Of a stretch of DNA of 64,000 nucleotides, positions 1-8,714 are shown in pieces. This stretch comes from an uncultured Campylobacter sp. (GTDB lineage: Bacteria; Campylobacterota; Campylobacteria; Campylobacterales; Campylobacteraceae): the NCBI RefSeq assembly GCF_937980635.1, contig NZ_CALJPG010000009.1:1-64000 (forward strand). The letters run 5' to 3'. Made by a program: the position numbers and the translations under genes. The first letter of the stretch is position 1; every line of letters starts with the position of its first letter. The notes below the pieces were generated by a model. That model was not told where the DNA came from. It saw only the letters and a program-made list of their open reading frames with translations, and did no database searches.

Positions 1-226
1 CATACGCGCCGCTAATCATCGTCTTTACTAGATTTTCATGCCCCGGAACGTCGATGAAAGCGACGTTGGTATCCCCAGAGCGCAGATGGGAAAAGCTAAG
101 ATCGATCGTGATACCACGCTGCTTTTCGCTCGGCATTCGGTCCCCTTCAAAGCCGTTTAGCGCCTTGATTAACGCGGTCTTTCCGTGATCGATATGGCCT
201 GCGGTGCCTATGATTACGCTATTCAT
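1..226 (-). CDS. selB: Selenocysteine-specific elongation factor SelB, N-terminal part (cut by window edge)
   Basis: SelB is the GTPase that carries Sec-tRNA to UGA codons marked by a SECIS hairpin. Only the first 75 codons are present; the rest lies left of the window. The start of the G domain is clear: P-loop GHIDHGKT at about residues 10-17, the switch region RGITIDLSFSHL, and the G3 motif DVPGHE near residue 60. The ATG at 224-226 lies inside the 3' end of selA, so the two genes overlap by 8 bases and are probably translated together. Two UGA-containing selenoprotein genes in the same window agree with the assignment. Confidence 0.95.
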   Translation of the reverse strand, partial: MNSVIIGTAGHIDHGKTALIKALNGFEGDRMPSEKQRGITIDLSFSHLRSGDTNVAFIDVPGHENLVKTMISGAY

Positions 227-1829
227 AAATTTCTCCGATCTTTTTTATTAAATCTTGTAAGTCGCTTTTTAAAATCGATCTGAAATCGAGCAAAAATTTA
301 TCATCCTCGATCCGCCCGATTATGCCCGCAGCGCGAAATTTTGCCTGCGTGCTCTGCGGATCTGCGCCATCTAAGATCGCAAGCGCGACGCTCGGATAAG
401 ATGCATTCGGCATCGTGCCGCCGCCTACGAAGGTGGTAGTAGGCACGATTTGCGATTTTACGCTGATGCGCGATTGCACTAGCTCCGCTCGCTCACGCAG
501 CTCGTCCAGGCTCAGATGGATCTGATCTATCGTCGTGATGAGGTGAAATTCTTTATTTATATACGCCTTGATCGTCTCGGCAAGCAGGCTTAGCGTGATC
601 TTATCCACGCGCAGCATTCGCAGTAGCTGGTTTTTGCGCAAGCGCGCGATGAGCTTGCGATCCCCTAGGATGATGCCGCACTGCACGGAGCCGAAAAGCT
701 TGTCGCCGCTAAAGCTAAGCAGCCGAACGCCGCTTTTTAAAAGCTCAAAAATGGATGGCTCGCTTTTGCCTAGCCCAAATCCCAGTTCGCTCGCGTAGCC
801 GCTTCCAAGATCGTAATAATCGATGATCTCGTTAAAGTTTTCTGCTTTTTTCATGCTAAATTTTGCAGGGTAAATTTTAGAAACTTTAGCGGGAATTTCG
901 CTTCCATCGCCTTCATAAAAACACTTTTTTTTTGCGGACGGCTCACCGATATTTAAATTTAGAGCATTCGCAGAACTATCCGCCAAGTTTAAACTATTCG
1001 GCGCGGAATTTAGAATTTCGTCCGCCGTATCCGACGAGCTGCCGCAAAGATTTTCTAAATTTTTAAAGCTTGCCGCTCTAAGCGTTAAAAATTCCTCTTT
1101 TTTACGCGTCGCCTTTCGTGCTAAAGCCGCAACTTCCGCAGCGCTTACGCTAGAGCTAAAGCCTGAAATTTTAAAATTTGAGCGGTGCACCTTCATCAAG
1201 ATCGCCGTATTTTCATTGATCGCTTCTTCGTAATCGTCCAGCTTGGTTTTATTTGTAGTGCCGATCTCTGTGAGCTTTGCGCCCGAGTTTGCCATCACTT
1301 CGCTTACCCGAAAGCTCCCGCCGATCTCGACTAGCTCGCCGCGGCTTACCACGACTTCGCGTCCGCGCGCGAAGGTATTTAGCACCAAAAATACCGCCGC
1401 AGCGTTGTTATTGACCACGAGCGCGTCCTGCGCGCCGAAGAGCTCGCTGCACAAAAGCGCTATGTAGTCGTATCTGTTGCCGCGCGCGCCCTCGGATAGG
1501 TCGTATTCTAAATTTGAATACGAGGTGATGATCTTTTGCGCGCGGGCTAAAATTTCGGCGCTGATGACGCTGCGGCCGAGGTTTGTGTGCAGCACGACGC
1601 CGGTTGCGTTGATGAGCGGCTTAAGACTTAAGCTTTGAAATTTTTCGTAGCGCGATTTGATGCGCGCGATGATCGCGCTTTCGCTTGCGAGCTCGCCTCC
1701 TTGCAGCGCCTCCCTGCGTGCTTCTTCGATGAGCTCTTGCGCGATTTTGATGATTTGCGGGCGGAGGCAGTTTTGAAACTCCTGCGCGTTTGCGATTTTA
1801 TCGATTTTGGGTAGTTTGATTCGTTGCAT
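219..1829 (-). CDS. selA: L-seryl-tRNA(Sec) selenium transferase SelA, with a long insertion
   Basis: SelA is the PLP enzyme that converts Ser-tRNA(Sec) to Sec-tRNA(Sec) with selenophosphate. Family hallmarks are the N-terminal INATGVVLHTNLGRS block (about residues 70-85), TEIGTTNKT, KVHRSNF, DLGSGY and the PLP-lysine motif SFSGDK. The protein is 536 residues, against about 440-465 usual for the family. The excess is a block of about 90 residues (roughly bases 841-1110) rich in Asn, Ser, Ala and Leu, placed between LARKA and IIDYYDLGSGY. Family motifs on both sides are intact and in frame, so the gene is probably functional. It starts with ATG, overlaps selB, and is divergent from the polyferredoxin gene; a TAAAAT box on the minus strand at 1859-1864 could be its promoter. 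Confidence 0.93.
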   Translation of the reverse strand: MQRIKLPKIDKIANAQEFQNCLRPQIIKIAQELIEEARREALQGGELASESAIIARIKSRYEKFQSLSLKPLINATGVVLHTNLGRSVISAEILARAQKIITSYSNLEYDLSEGARGNRYDYIALLCSELFGAQDALVVNNNAAAVFLVLNTFARGREVVVSRGELVEIGGSFRVSEVMANSGAKLTEIGTTNKTKLDDYEEAINENTAILMKVHRSNFKISGFSSSVSAAEVAALARKATRKKEEFLTLRAASFKNLENLCGSSSDTADEILNSAPNSLNLADSSANALNLNIGEPSAKKKCFYEGDGSEIPAKVSKIYPAKFSMKKAENFNEIIDYYDLGSGYASELGFGLGKSEPSIFELLKSGVRLLSFSGDKLFGSVQCGIILGDRKLIARLRKNQLLRMLRVDKITLSLLAETIKAYINKEFHLITTIDQIHLSLDELRERAELVQSRISVKSQIVPTTTFVGGGTMPNASYPSVALAILDGADPQSTQAKFRAAGIIGRIEDDKFLLDFRSILKSDLQDLIKKIGEIYE

Positions 1830-1995
1830 TGCGACCCCGATGCCTTAAAATTTAGGCGATTTTATCATTTAAAGCTTTGATTTTGCTTTATCTATAAAAT
1901 TATTAATTTAAATTCGATTTACTTTAAGTGCAGAATTTAAAAGCTGTTTAGAAAATAAGAGTAAAACCCGCCTAATTATCAATTTAGGATAGATT

Positions 1996-3678
1996 ATGAA
2001 AGAACATGGATTTTACGCCGTGGGGCTAAAGGATGTCGTCTTAAGCGATGATATCGAAATTTGCGGCGATGAAGAGGGGGCGAAAAATGAGGAATTTATC
2101 GTCGCTAATTCGCCGAAATTAAAAGCGCAAATTTATGCGCCCGAGATAAATTTTTATATAGAAAATTCCGCAGATGAGCCACTGCAAATCGCTAAAAACG
2201 TAGATATTTTGTATCGCGCCAAGGATATCGCCTTTGACGGCGCGCTAGATAGCGACTATCAAAAGCCCGTCGGCAAAAACGTAATTCTCGCCTGTGATGA
2301 GCCGCGAGAGGAGCTTGTGGGGCTACTTAGGCAGCACGGATTTAAGGTGATCGCGTTAAGCAGGGCCGAGATTAAGTTCGTCTACGGCGAGATTGGCGAT
2401 CTTTCGGTTACGATTTTAAGTGAGCGGGATGAGGTTGAGACCGAGGCGGATTTTTTCTTGATTAGCGGCGCAGCGCCCTATCAGCTACGACAAAGCGGCT
2501 GCTACGAGATCTCGGGGCTAAAAGACGATGAAATTTTAGAAATTTTAAATTCCAAAAGCCCGGTTTATCATTATAAGAATTCCACGATCTTCGATCCTGC
2601 GATCTGCCAATATCACGGCAGGCGAAATGAGCTGCGCGCGCCGTGCGTGGAGGTTTGCCCTACAGTGGCGATTTTGAAAAACGACGAAAAGCGCGAGCTA
2701 GTATTTTCGCACATCGACTGCGTCGGTTGCGGCGCGTGCGTGAGCGTCTGCCCTAGCGGCGCGCTAAAATTTGCCAAGCTGCCCCAAAGCGTATTTGGCG
2801 AGATCGCAAAGCTCTATGCAGGCAAAATTCCGCTTCTTATCGCGGAGAACGAAATCGCGTCCGCACCCGCAGCGCAGCTTCCGTGTGGCGTGCTGCCGTT
2901 TGGAATTTTTGGAAGCAGGCAAATAGATGAGGTGAATTTGCTAAGCGCTATGCAAGAAAGCGGCTCGAGCGTGATCGTTTACGGCGCAGACGTGGGCAAG
3001 GGCACGCTAGAGGCGGCGGAGCTCATCAATGGAATTTCGAGCGCGATCTATGGCAAGGACGCGGTATTTTTAGCGCGAAATTTAACCGAGCTGCAAGAAG
3101 CGCTAAAGTGGGCGCAAAGCTCTCAGCCATGGGCGTTTAGCTTAAACGAGCAGGGTCTTAGCAAGAAAGAAATTTTTTCCAAACGCGTAAGCGCGATGGT
3201 TGGCGAGGGCAGCTTCGGCGCCGTAAAAAGCGGAGAGTTGCTAAAATTTGGCAAAGTAAGCATAAACGAAGCAAGCTGCACGCTCTGCCTTAGCTGCGTG
3301 GGCGCCTGTAATACCGGCGCGCTGTATGCCGATAACAGCGACAATTCGATTAAGCTCAACGCTTCACTCTGCACGACGTGCAACTACTGCGTGCTAAGCT
3401 GTGCCGAAAAGGATACGATCGAGCTTCAGCCTTGCGGCGTGGAGCTTGAGCCGGGATTTTTTAATTACAAAATGCTAGCTAAAGACGAGCTTTTCAAATG
3501 CATCGAGTGCGGTAAGGAATTTGCGACGAGCAAAGCCGTGATGAAGATCGCGGATATGATGGGCGCACATTTTGCAAATGAGCCTGAAAAGATGAAGACA
3601 CTTTTTTGCTGCGGCGATTGCAAGGCGAAAATAATGATAAAAAAGCAGATAGAAGATGCTAGAAAAGGGGCAATGTAA
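1996..3678 (+). CDS. Polyferredoxin-like 4Fe-4S protein of the formate dehydrogenase region
   Basis: A 560-residue cytoplasmic iron-sulfur protein with no signal peptide. Cysteine clusters appear near residue 217 (CVEVCP), 242-257 (CVGCGACVSVCPSGAL), 428-443 (CTLCLSCVGACNTGAL) and 460-470 (CTTCNYCVLSC). Further CxxC pairs near the C-terminus (CIECGKEF, CCGDCK) look like a zinc or rubredoxin-type knuckle. In C. jejuni a homologous ferredoxin gene (Cj1377c, from memory) also lies beside selA-selB, which supports a link to formate dehydrogenase maturation or electron transfer; the exact role is not established. AGGA at 1986-1989 precedes the ATG. Its TAA shares one base with the ATG of the TorD-like gene, indicating an operon. 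Confidence 0.85.
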   Translation: MKEHGFYAVGLKDVVLSDDIEICGDEEGAKNEEFIVANSPKLKAQIYAPEINFYIENSADEPLQIAKNVDILYRAKDIAFDGALDSDYQKPVGKNVILACDEPREELVGLLRQHGFKVIALSRAEIKFVYGEIGDLSVTILSERDEVETEADFFLISGAAPYQLRQSGCYEISGLKDDEILEILNSKSPVYHYKNSTIFDPAICQYHGRRNELRAPCVEVCPTVAILKNDEKRELVFSHIDCVGCGACVSVCPSGALKFAKLPQSVFGEIAKLYAGKIPLLIAENEIASAPAAQLPCGVLPFGIFGSRQIDEVNLLSAMQESGSSVIVYGADVGKGTLEAAELINGISSAIYGKDAVFLARNLTELQEALKWAQSSQPWAFSLNEQGLSKKEIFSKRVSAMVGEGSFGAVKSGELLKFGKVSINEASCTLCLSCVGACNTGALYADNSDNSIKLNASLCTTCNYCVLSCAEKDTIELQPCGVELEPGFFNYKMLAKDELFKCIECGKEFATSKAVMKIADMMGAHFANEPEKMKTLFCCGDCKAKIMIKKQIEDARKGAM

Positions 3679-4526
3679 TGGATGCGAATCTACTTCAAGC
3701 AAGAAGCTACTACTACGAATTTTTTGCAATTCCGTTTTTTTTCTATGAAACGGATACGAAATTTAAGCGCTGGAAGGAGCAACTGGAGTTTTTATGTAGC
3801 TCGCCCATCGTGTCTAGCGATGAGGCGGAATTTCAAAATTTGGCGAAATTCGACTTTTCTGCGTTTAAAAGCGAGCAAAATTCCGTGCTTTTTGATTTTT
3901 CATACGCCAATGTGCCGATGAGTGCGAGCTTCTACGACGAAGGACGCGACGATGGGCGTATGCGTGTCGCGGTAATCGACGTGCTAAAAAAGAGTAAATT
4001 TCGCCGTAATATGGAGCTTTGCAAAGAGTGCGAGGACTATGTGGGATTTATTTTTTACCTGCATTCGACTCTGCTGCGCGACGCGGCTGCAAAACACAGC
4101 GCGGTTTTAAATGGACAAAATTCCACAAATAACGCGAGCTTGACGGTGCAAGACGGAAAAAATTTTGTAGATTCGCGGGACAGTAAAAATTTTACAGGTC
4201 CGCAGGACGGTAAAAATACCGCGAACGCGCAATGCGCTAAAAATTTCGTCGGCGCGCAAGACGGCGAAGCGCTGGCTTTAGAGCTTTTTACGAATGTCAC
4301 CAACAGCTTTGTGGATGAGTTTAGCGAGCTTTTGTGCGGGCATGTGCGGGCGGATTTTTTCAAATCATTAGGCGCACTAATGAGAAGCTTTTTTGCGCTT
4401 GAGCGCTCGCTTTTAGCGCTTGCTGCTCCGCAAAAGAAAGATCGCAGCGTCGTTAAAGAAGCGATCAAAAAAGGCGGTTATCAAAATAAATTTACCAATC
4501 CGGAAGATATTTTTAATCTGGATTGA
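3678..4526 (+). CDS. TorD/DmsD-like molybdoenzyme chaperone with an internal 9-residue repeat
   Basis: A 282-residue protein resembling the TorD-type helical chaperones encoded next to Campylobacter formate dehydrogenase (Cj1514c type). These bind the Tat signal of the molybdoenzyme and hold it for cofactor loading. The supports are its place between the polyferredoxin and fdh genes, the all-helical aromatic-rich N-terminal half, and the C-terminal FTNPEDIFNLD tail. Residues about 158-195 are an insertion of four imperfect nonapeptides (QDGKNFVDS, RDSKNFTGP, QDGKNTANA, QCAKNFVGA), matching a 27-bp DNA repeat at 4149-4256. TorD proteins are normally about 200-230 residues, so the repeat accounts for much of the extra length. 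It overlaps the upstream gene by one base. Confidence 0.75.
   Translation: MDANLLQARSYYYEFFAIPFFFYETDTKFKRWKEQLEFLCSSPIVSSDEAEFQNLAKFDFSAFKSEQNSVLFDFSYANVPMSASFYDEGRDDGRMRVAVIDVLKKSKFRRNMELCKECEDYVGFIFYLHSTLLRDAAAKHSAVLNGQNSTNNASLTVQDGKNFVDSRDSKNFTGPQDGKNTANAQCAKNFVGAQDGEALALELFTNVTNSFVDEFSELLCGHVRADFFKSLGALMRSFFALERSLLALAAPQKKDRSVVKEAIKKGGYQNKFTNPEDIFNLD
4149..4271 (+). repeat. 27-bp in-frame tandem repeat inside the TorD-like gene
   Basis: Four consecutive 27-base units (4149-4175, 4176-4202, 4203-4229, 4230-4256) are followed by a partial fifth beginning CAAGACGGCGAAGCG. Each unit is roughly CAgGACGGTAAAAATTTyg followed by a variable GC-rich end. Because 27 is a multiple of three, the array adds nonapeptides without breaking the reading frame. 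Confidence 0.85.
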
Positions 4527-4698
4527 TAAATAAAATTTTTAACGGAAATCTTAACGCAAAAGCAGAATTTCGGTTAAATTTTAAACTCGCAAGCTCGAGT
4601 TTTGCGAGTAATTTTTTAGTTAGAACTTTATATTTTGAATTTTAAATAAAATTTAAAAAGTAACTTAAAATTTAATTTCCATCTCACTGCCTTTTCGT

Positions 4699-4704
4699 TA
4701 TAAT
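4699..4704 (+). promoter_or_regulatory. Candidate -10 box for the fdh operon
   Basis: TATAAT in the context CGTTATAATTC lies 75 bases before the ATG of the small Tat protein gene. It is followed by an AT-rich leader with a small inverted repeat (CCTGTAACAGG at 4720-4730, overlapping GTAAC/GTTAC arms at 4723-4736) that could be an operator. No -35 box is obvious, as usual for Campylobacter. Confidence 0.55.
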
Positions 4705-4778
4705 TCATTAGACTTAAATCCTGTAACAGGCGTTACTACAATAAAAGATTTAAAGCGATTTCTTCACAAAGGAAAACC

Positions 4779-4976
4779 ATGGAGAACAAACGCAGAGATT
4801 TTCTTAAAAAATCTCTAAAAATCGGCGCAGTAGGTGCCGTGGGCATTGCCGCATCTCAGGCTCTAGCGAAAAGCGAGCAGGATTATGGCGATACCGTTCG
4901 TGGCAAATCACCGAAAAAAGAGGTGCTTTACTGGGAGAGTGAAGCGTGGAAAAAATACTATAAAGTAGCTTACTAG
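4779..4976 (+). CDS. Small Tat-signal protein of the formate dehydrogenase region
   Basis: A 65-residue protein with a twin-arginine signal (RRDFLKK at residues 5-11, then a hydrophobic stretch ending in a SQALA-type cleavage site). The short mature part is KSEQDYGDTVRG..KEVLYWESEAWKKYYKVAY. This matches the small family described as formate dehydrogenase region TAT target, found directly before fdhA in epsilonproteobacteria; its function is unproven, and a role as a membrane-linking or assembly subunit is a guess. AAAGGAAA precedes the ATG, and only 10 bases separate it from fdhA. Confidence 0.85.
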   Translation: MENKRRDFLKKSLKIGAVGAVGIAASQALAKSEQDYGDTVRGKSPKKEVLYWESEAWKKYYKVAY

Positions 4977-4986
4977 GAGAATTTTC

Positions 4987-7908
4987 ATGAGTGAGAATGC
5001 GATCGGAAGGAGATCGTTTTTGAAACTCGCCGCTTTAGGAGCGAGTAGCGTAGCCGCGTTTGGCGAAAATAATACGCTAAGAGCCGCTACTGAGCAAGAG
5101 ATCAAAAACCCATTTCCAGGTTCCGTTATGAAGCGAACGATATGTTCGATCTGTTCCGTAGGCTGCGGTATCGAGGCTCAAGTGGATGAGAGCACCAATA
5201 CCTGGATTCGCCAAGATATGGCAGTAGATCACCCGATCTCACAGGGCAGTCACTGCTGTAAGGGAATCGATCAAATCGATCTAACCAAATCTAAAATGCG
5301 TCTTAAATATCCGCTCAAAAAGGTTGGCGGTAAATGGGAGCGCATCAGTTGGGAACAAGCGGTTAATGAAATCGGCGATAAAATGCTTCAAGTCCGCAAA
5401 GAGGACGGCCCCGATAGTGTAGTATTTTTGGGTTCGGCTAAATTTTGCAACGAGCAGGCATATTATTTTAGAAAATTTGCAGCCTTTTGGGGTACAAACA
5501 GCAACGACCACGTAGCCAGAATTTGACATAGCGCAACAGTCGCCGGTGTGGCGAATACTTGGGGTTATGGAGCTATGACAAATCACGTAGGCGATATGGC
5601 GAAAAATTCTAAAATGATCCTTTTTATAGGTGCGAATTCCGCGGTTGCAAATCCCGTAGGAGCTATGAAGCATGCTCTTCAAGCTCGCGATAGAAACGGC
5701 GCGAAAATCGTCGTCGTCGATCCAAATTTTACTAGAACTGCGGCTAAGGCGGATATGTATATTAGAATTCGTCCGGGAACCGATATAGCGTTTGTGTACG
5801 GAATGCTGCATCTAATCTTCAAAAACGGCTGGGAAGATAAGGAGCTAATAAAAACCAGAACCTACGCTGTAGATGAGATCAAGGCGGAAGCTGAGAAGTG
5901 GGATCCTAAAGAGGTAGCCAATGTCACCGGATGCAAGGAAGAGGAACTGATAGAATTTACGAGGATGTTCGCTACCACAAAGCCTGCCACTTTATGCTGG
6001 GCTCTAGGCATTACGCAGCACTCAATCGGTAGTTCAAATACTAGAATTTTGGCTCTTTTGCAGCTAATACTAGGCAATATGGGCAAGCCAGGCGGCGGCT
6101 GCAACATCCTTAGAGGTCACGATAATGTTCAAGGCGCTACCGATATGTGCAATCTCTCCGATAGCTTACCTGCGTATTACGGGTTAGCCGATAATGCTTG
6201 GAAGCACTTCTGCAAGGGCTGGGGCGTAGATTATGAGCAGTTTATTAAAAGATTTGCCGTTTCTACTAAGCAGCCACACGAAAAGCAGGGCGAAAAAGTG
6301 CTTGGCACGAATTTTACCGAGTATTTTCACTACGATCCGAGCATCGAGCAAGATACGATAAATTGGCGCAACGAAAAGGGCTTTTCACTATCTAAATGGT
6401 GGCAGGGTGTTTTGAAAAACGAACCCGTTTTAAGTAGTGGCAATGTCCGCGTTCTTTGGGTGCAAGGCACAGGAATTACTTCTATGGCTCACGTTCGCGA
6501 GACTAAAGAAGCGCTAGGCAAGATCGACATGCTGGTAGTCGCCGAGCCATTTTTAAACGAAGTGGCGATTCTAAACGATAGACCGGATGGAATTTATGTT
6601 TTGCCGGTAGCTACGCAGTTTGAGAGCGAAGGTCATCTAAGCGCTACAAACCGTAGTGGTCAGTGGAGAACTCAGATCGTTAAGCCGTTATTTGAGAGCA
6701 AAGAGGATCAGGAGGTAATGTTTTTATTTGCGAAAAAATTCGGCTTTTACGACGAATACGTTCGCGGCATGAAGATGGGCATCGTTGATGGCGAGCTTAA
6801 GCAGGTTAAGGACGATTTTGTTTGGCCTGACGATGCTACCGATGAGATCGCACGCAATACTCAAAGTATTGGAAATAACGGACGCACCGCAGCTAGATTT
6901 CGCAGACAGCAGAAAAACTGGCATCTATTTGATCCCGATACTTTGCGCGGCATAGGCGGCGAGGTCGAGGGCGAATACTACGGCCTTCCATGGCCTTGCT
7001 GGGATGAAAAACACCCGGGCACGCCGATTCTTTACGATGTAACCAGACCTTATGCCGACGGCGGTATGGGATTTAGAAACCGCTTCGGCTTAGAGCACGA
7101 CGGCGTTTCACAGCTAGCCGATGAGAGCATTACACTTCCGGGATCAAAAATTTCAGGCGGACACGCAGAGATAACCAAAGCAAATATAGAGCAGGTTTTA
7201 GGTATTACGCTAAGCGAGGATGAAAAAGCCAAGATGGGGCCTTCATGGAGCACAGATTATAGCGGCATTATCGCTAAAAAATGCCGTGAGTTTGGAATTT
7301 GTCCTTGCGGAAACGCAAGAGCAAGAGCCAAGGTTTGGCAGTTTGCGGATCAAATTCCAAAGCATAGAGAGCCGCTTCACTCGCCTAGATGGGATTTGGT
7401 CGAGAAATATCCGACCTTTGCGGATCAAAAACGAAATTTCCGCGTCTTTACGAGATTTATCTCCGAGCAGAAAAAGCAGGATTGGAGTAAGGATTTCCCT
7501 ACTATCGTAAGCTCGCTAAGGCTTGTAAATTTAAGCGGTGCAGGTATGATCGAGCGCACGAGCAAGTATCTTTCGGCGATTACTCCGGAGATGTTTGCGC
7601 ACGTAAATCCTAAGCTTGCCGCTGATAAAGGTATCAAAGATGGTGAGATGATGTGGATTCATTCACCGCAAGGCACGAAGATCAAAGTCAAGTGCATATA
7701 TTCGCACGCCGTAACGCCCGATCGTATTGTTATGCCGTATAACTTCGCGGGAATTTTCCAAGGCGAGGATCTAAGCGAGCGCTATCCTGAGGGTACTAAG
7801 CCATATATCAGAGGCGAGAGCTCAAATACGATTACGAACTACGGCTTTGACATAAATACGCAAATTTCGGAATTTAACGCCGGTCTTTGCAGACTAGAAA
7901 GAGCATAA
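4987..7908 (+). CDS. fdhA: Formate dehydrogenase catalytic subunit, selenocysteine-containing (UGA at 5524-5526 read as Sec180)
   Basis: The periplasmic molybdopterin/4Fe-4S subunit oxidises formate to CO2. The frame is continuous from 4987 to 7908 (973 residues) except for one TGA at codon 180. The flanking residues VARI-Sec-HSATVAG match the conserved Sec site of FdhA/FdnG. The N-terminus has a Tat signal (GRRSFLK). The 4Fe-4S ligands are in CSICSVGCG..GSHCCKG. The molybdopterin domains follow, with GNMGKPGGGCNILRGHDNVQGA near residue 365-385 and a C-terminal dinucleotide-binding domain containing MPYNFAG and ESSNTITNYGFD. A SECIS-type hairpin starts directly after the TGA. The Shine-Dalgarno is TAGGAG. 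It lies between the Tat-protein gene and fdhB. An annotation treating TGA as stop would give two false ORFs, 4987-5526 and 5548-7908. Confidence 0.97.
5524..5569 (+). promoter_or_regulatory. SECIS element of fdhA
   Basis: Directly after the UGA, CATAGC (5527-5532) can pair with GTTATG (5564-5569, one G-U). Inside it CAA (5534-5536) pairs with TTG (5559-5561). The tip is TCGCC (5540-5544) and GGCGA (5550-5554) closing a GGUGU loop. Bacterial SECIS hairpins sit inside the coding region just after UGA and present a loop with GU that SelB binds, so position and loop both fit. The fold was drawn by hand. Confidence 0.75.
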
Positions 7909-7917
7909 GGAGATAAA

Positions 7918-8475
7918 ATGCCGGCAAGATTAAAATTTTACGTCGACGTCGAGCGTTGCATCGCTTGCTATGGTTGCCAGGTAGCCTGCAGCTCGGCTCA
8001 CGAGGTTCCCGTGCAGATCAATAGGCGCAAGGTTATCACTTTAAACGAGGGCATAGAGGGGCAGGAGGTTTCAAGCTCTATCGCTTGCCAACACTGCACC
8101 GATGCGCCTTGTGCGCAGGTTTGCCCGGTTCAATGCTTCTATATCAGAACCGACGGCGTCGTTTTACACGACAAGGATAAATGTATCGGCTGCGGATACT
8201 GCCTCTATGCATGTCCGTTCGGCGCTCCGCAATTTCCAAGAGAAGGAGCTTTTGGTATCAAGGGTGCGATGGATAAATGCACTATGTGCGCGGGCGGGCC
8301 GGAGCCTACGTTTTCGCACGAGGAGCTACATAAATACGGCCAAAACCGTATCGCGGAGGGCAAGGTTCCGATATGTGCGGCGATCTGCTGCACGAACGCT
8401 CTAATCGTGGGCGACGCGAGCAGAGTTTCCGACGTCTATCGCAAGCGCGTGCTTACGCGCGGCGTGAGCCTATAA
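7918..8475 (+). CDS. fdhB: Formate dehydrogenase iron-sulfur subunit
   Basis: A 185-residue ferredoxin subunit that takes electrons from FdhA. Four cysteine clusters are visible: CIACYGCQVACSSAHEVP, CQHCTDAPCAQVCP, CIGCGYCLYACPFGAPQFP and CTMCAGG..CAAICCTNAL. This is the usual four-cluster pattern of the FdnH/DmsB type. It starts 10 bases after fdhA with AAGGAG in front. There is no C-terminal membrane anchor, and no fdhC cytochrome b gene follows: the next 239 bases hold two hairpins and then an unrelated lipoprotein gene. The membrane partner must therefore be encoded elsewhere, or be another protein. Confidence 0.93.
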   Translation: MPARLKFYVDVERCIACYGCQVACSSAHEVPVQINRRKVITLNEGIEGQEVSSSIACQHCTDAPCAQVCPVQCFYIRTDGVVLHDKDKCIGCGYCLYACPFGAPQFPREGAFGIKGAMDKCTMCAGGPEPTFSHEELHKYGQNRIAEGKVPICAAICCTNALIVGDASRVSDVYRKRVLTRGVSL

Positions 8476-8481
8476 GATTAT

Positions 8482-8520
8482 GGAATTTTAAACGCTCCGG
8501 TTTAAAATTCCACCTCTTTT
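8482..8520 (+). terminator. Terminator-like hairpin after fdhB
   Basis: GGAATTTTAAAC (8482-8493) and GTTTAAAATTCC (8500-8511) form a perfect 12-bp stem with a 6-base loop, followed shortly by CTTTT. A second hairpin, CCGAGCGAC (8535-8543) with GTCGCTCGG (8560-8568), follows. Either could end the fdh operon. Confidence 0.6.
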
Positions 8521-8665
8521 CGCAGAAATTTCAACCGAGCGACGGCTTTAAATTTAGCGGTCGCTCGGCGTGAAATTTTATTTGAAAATCTCTGCTCCCG
8601 CGTATCGGTAGTTAGATTATTTCAAAAAATCGCTTCTTGCTGACATTAAAATTTTAAATTTATGC

Positions 8666-8671
8666 TACAAT
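8666..8671 (+). promoter_or_regulatory. Candidate -10 box for the lipoprotein gene
   Basis: TACAAT in TATGCTACAATCACTC, 44 bases before the TTG start at 8715, with an AT-rich upstream stretch. Confidence 0.45.
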
Positions 8672-8714
8672 CACTCAAATTTAGGATTTGAAATCTTAAG
8701 CGAAAGGATCTGTC

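Noticed and set aside
4055..4468. A 137-codon minus-strand frame in the TorD-like gene
   Set aside because: It is a shadow of the real gene with no ribosome site and no recognisable product.
5548..7908. A separate 786-residue molybdopterin oxidoreductase gene
   Set aside because: It is the in-frame continuation of fdhA after the Sec UGA and has no ribosome site of its own.
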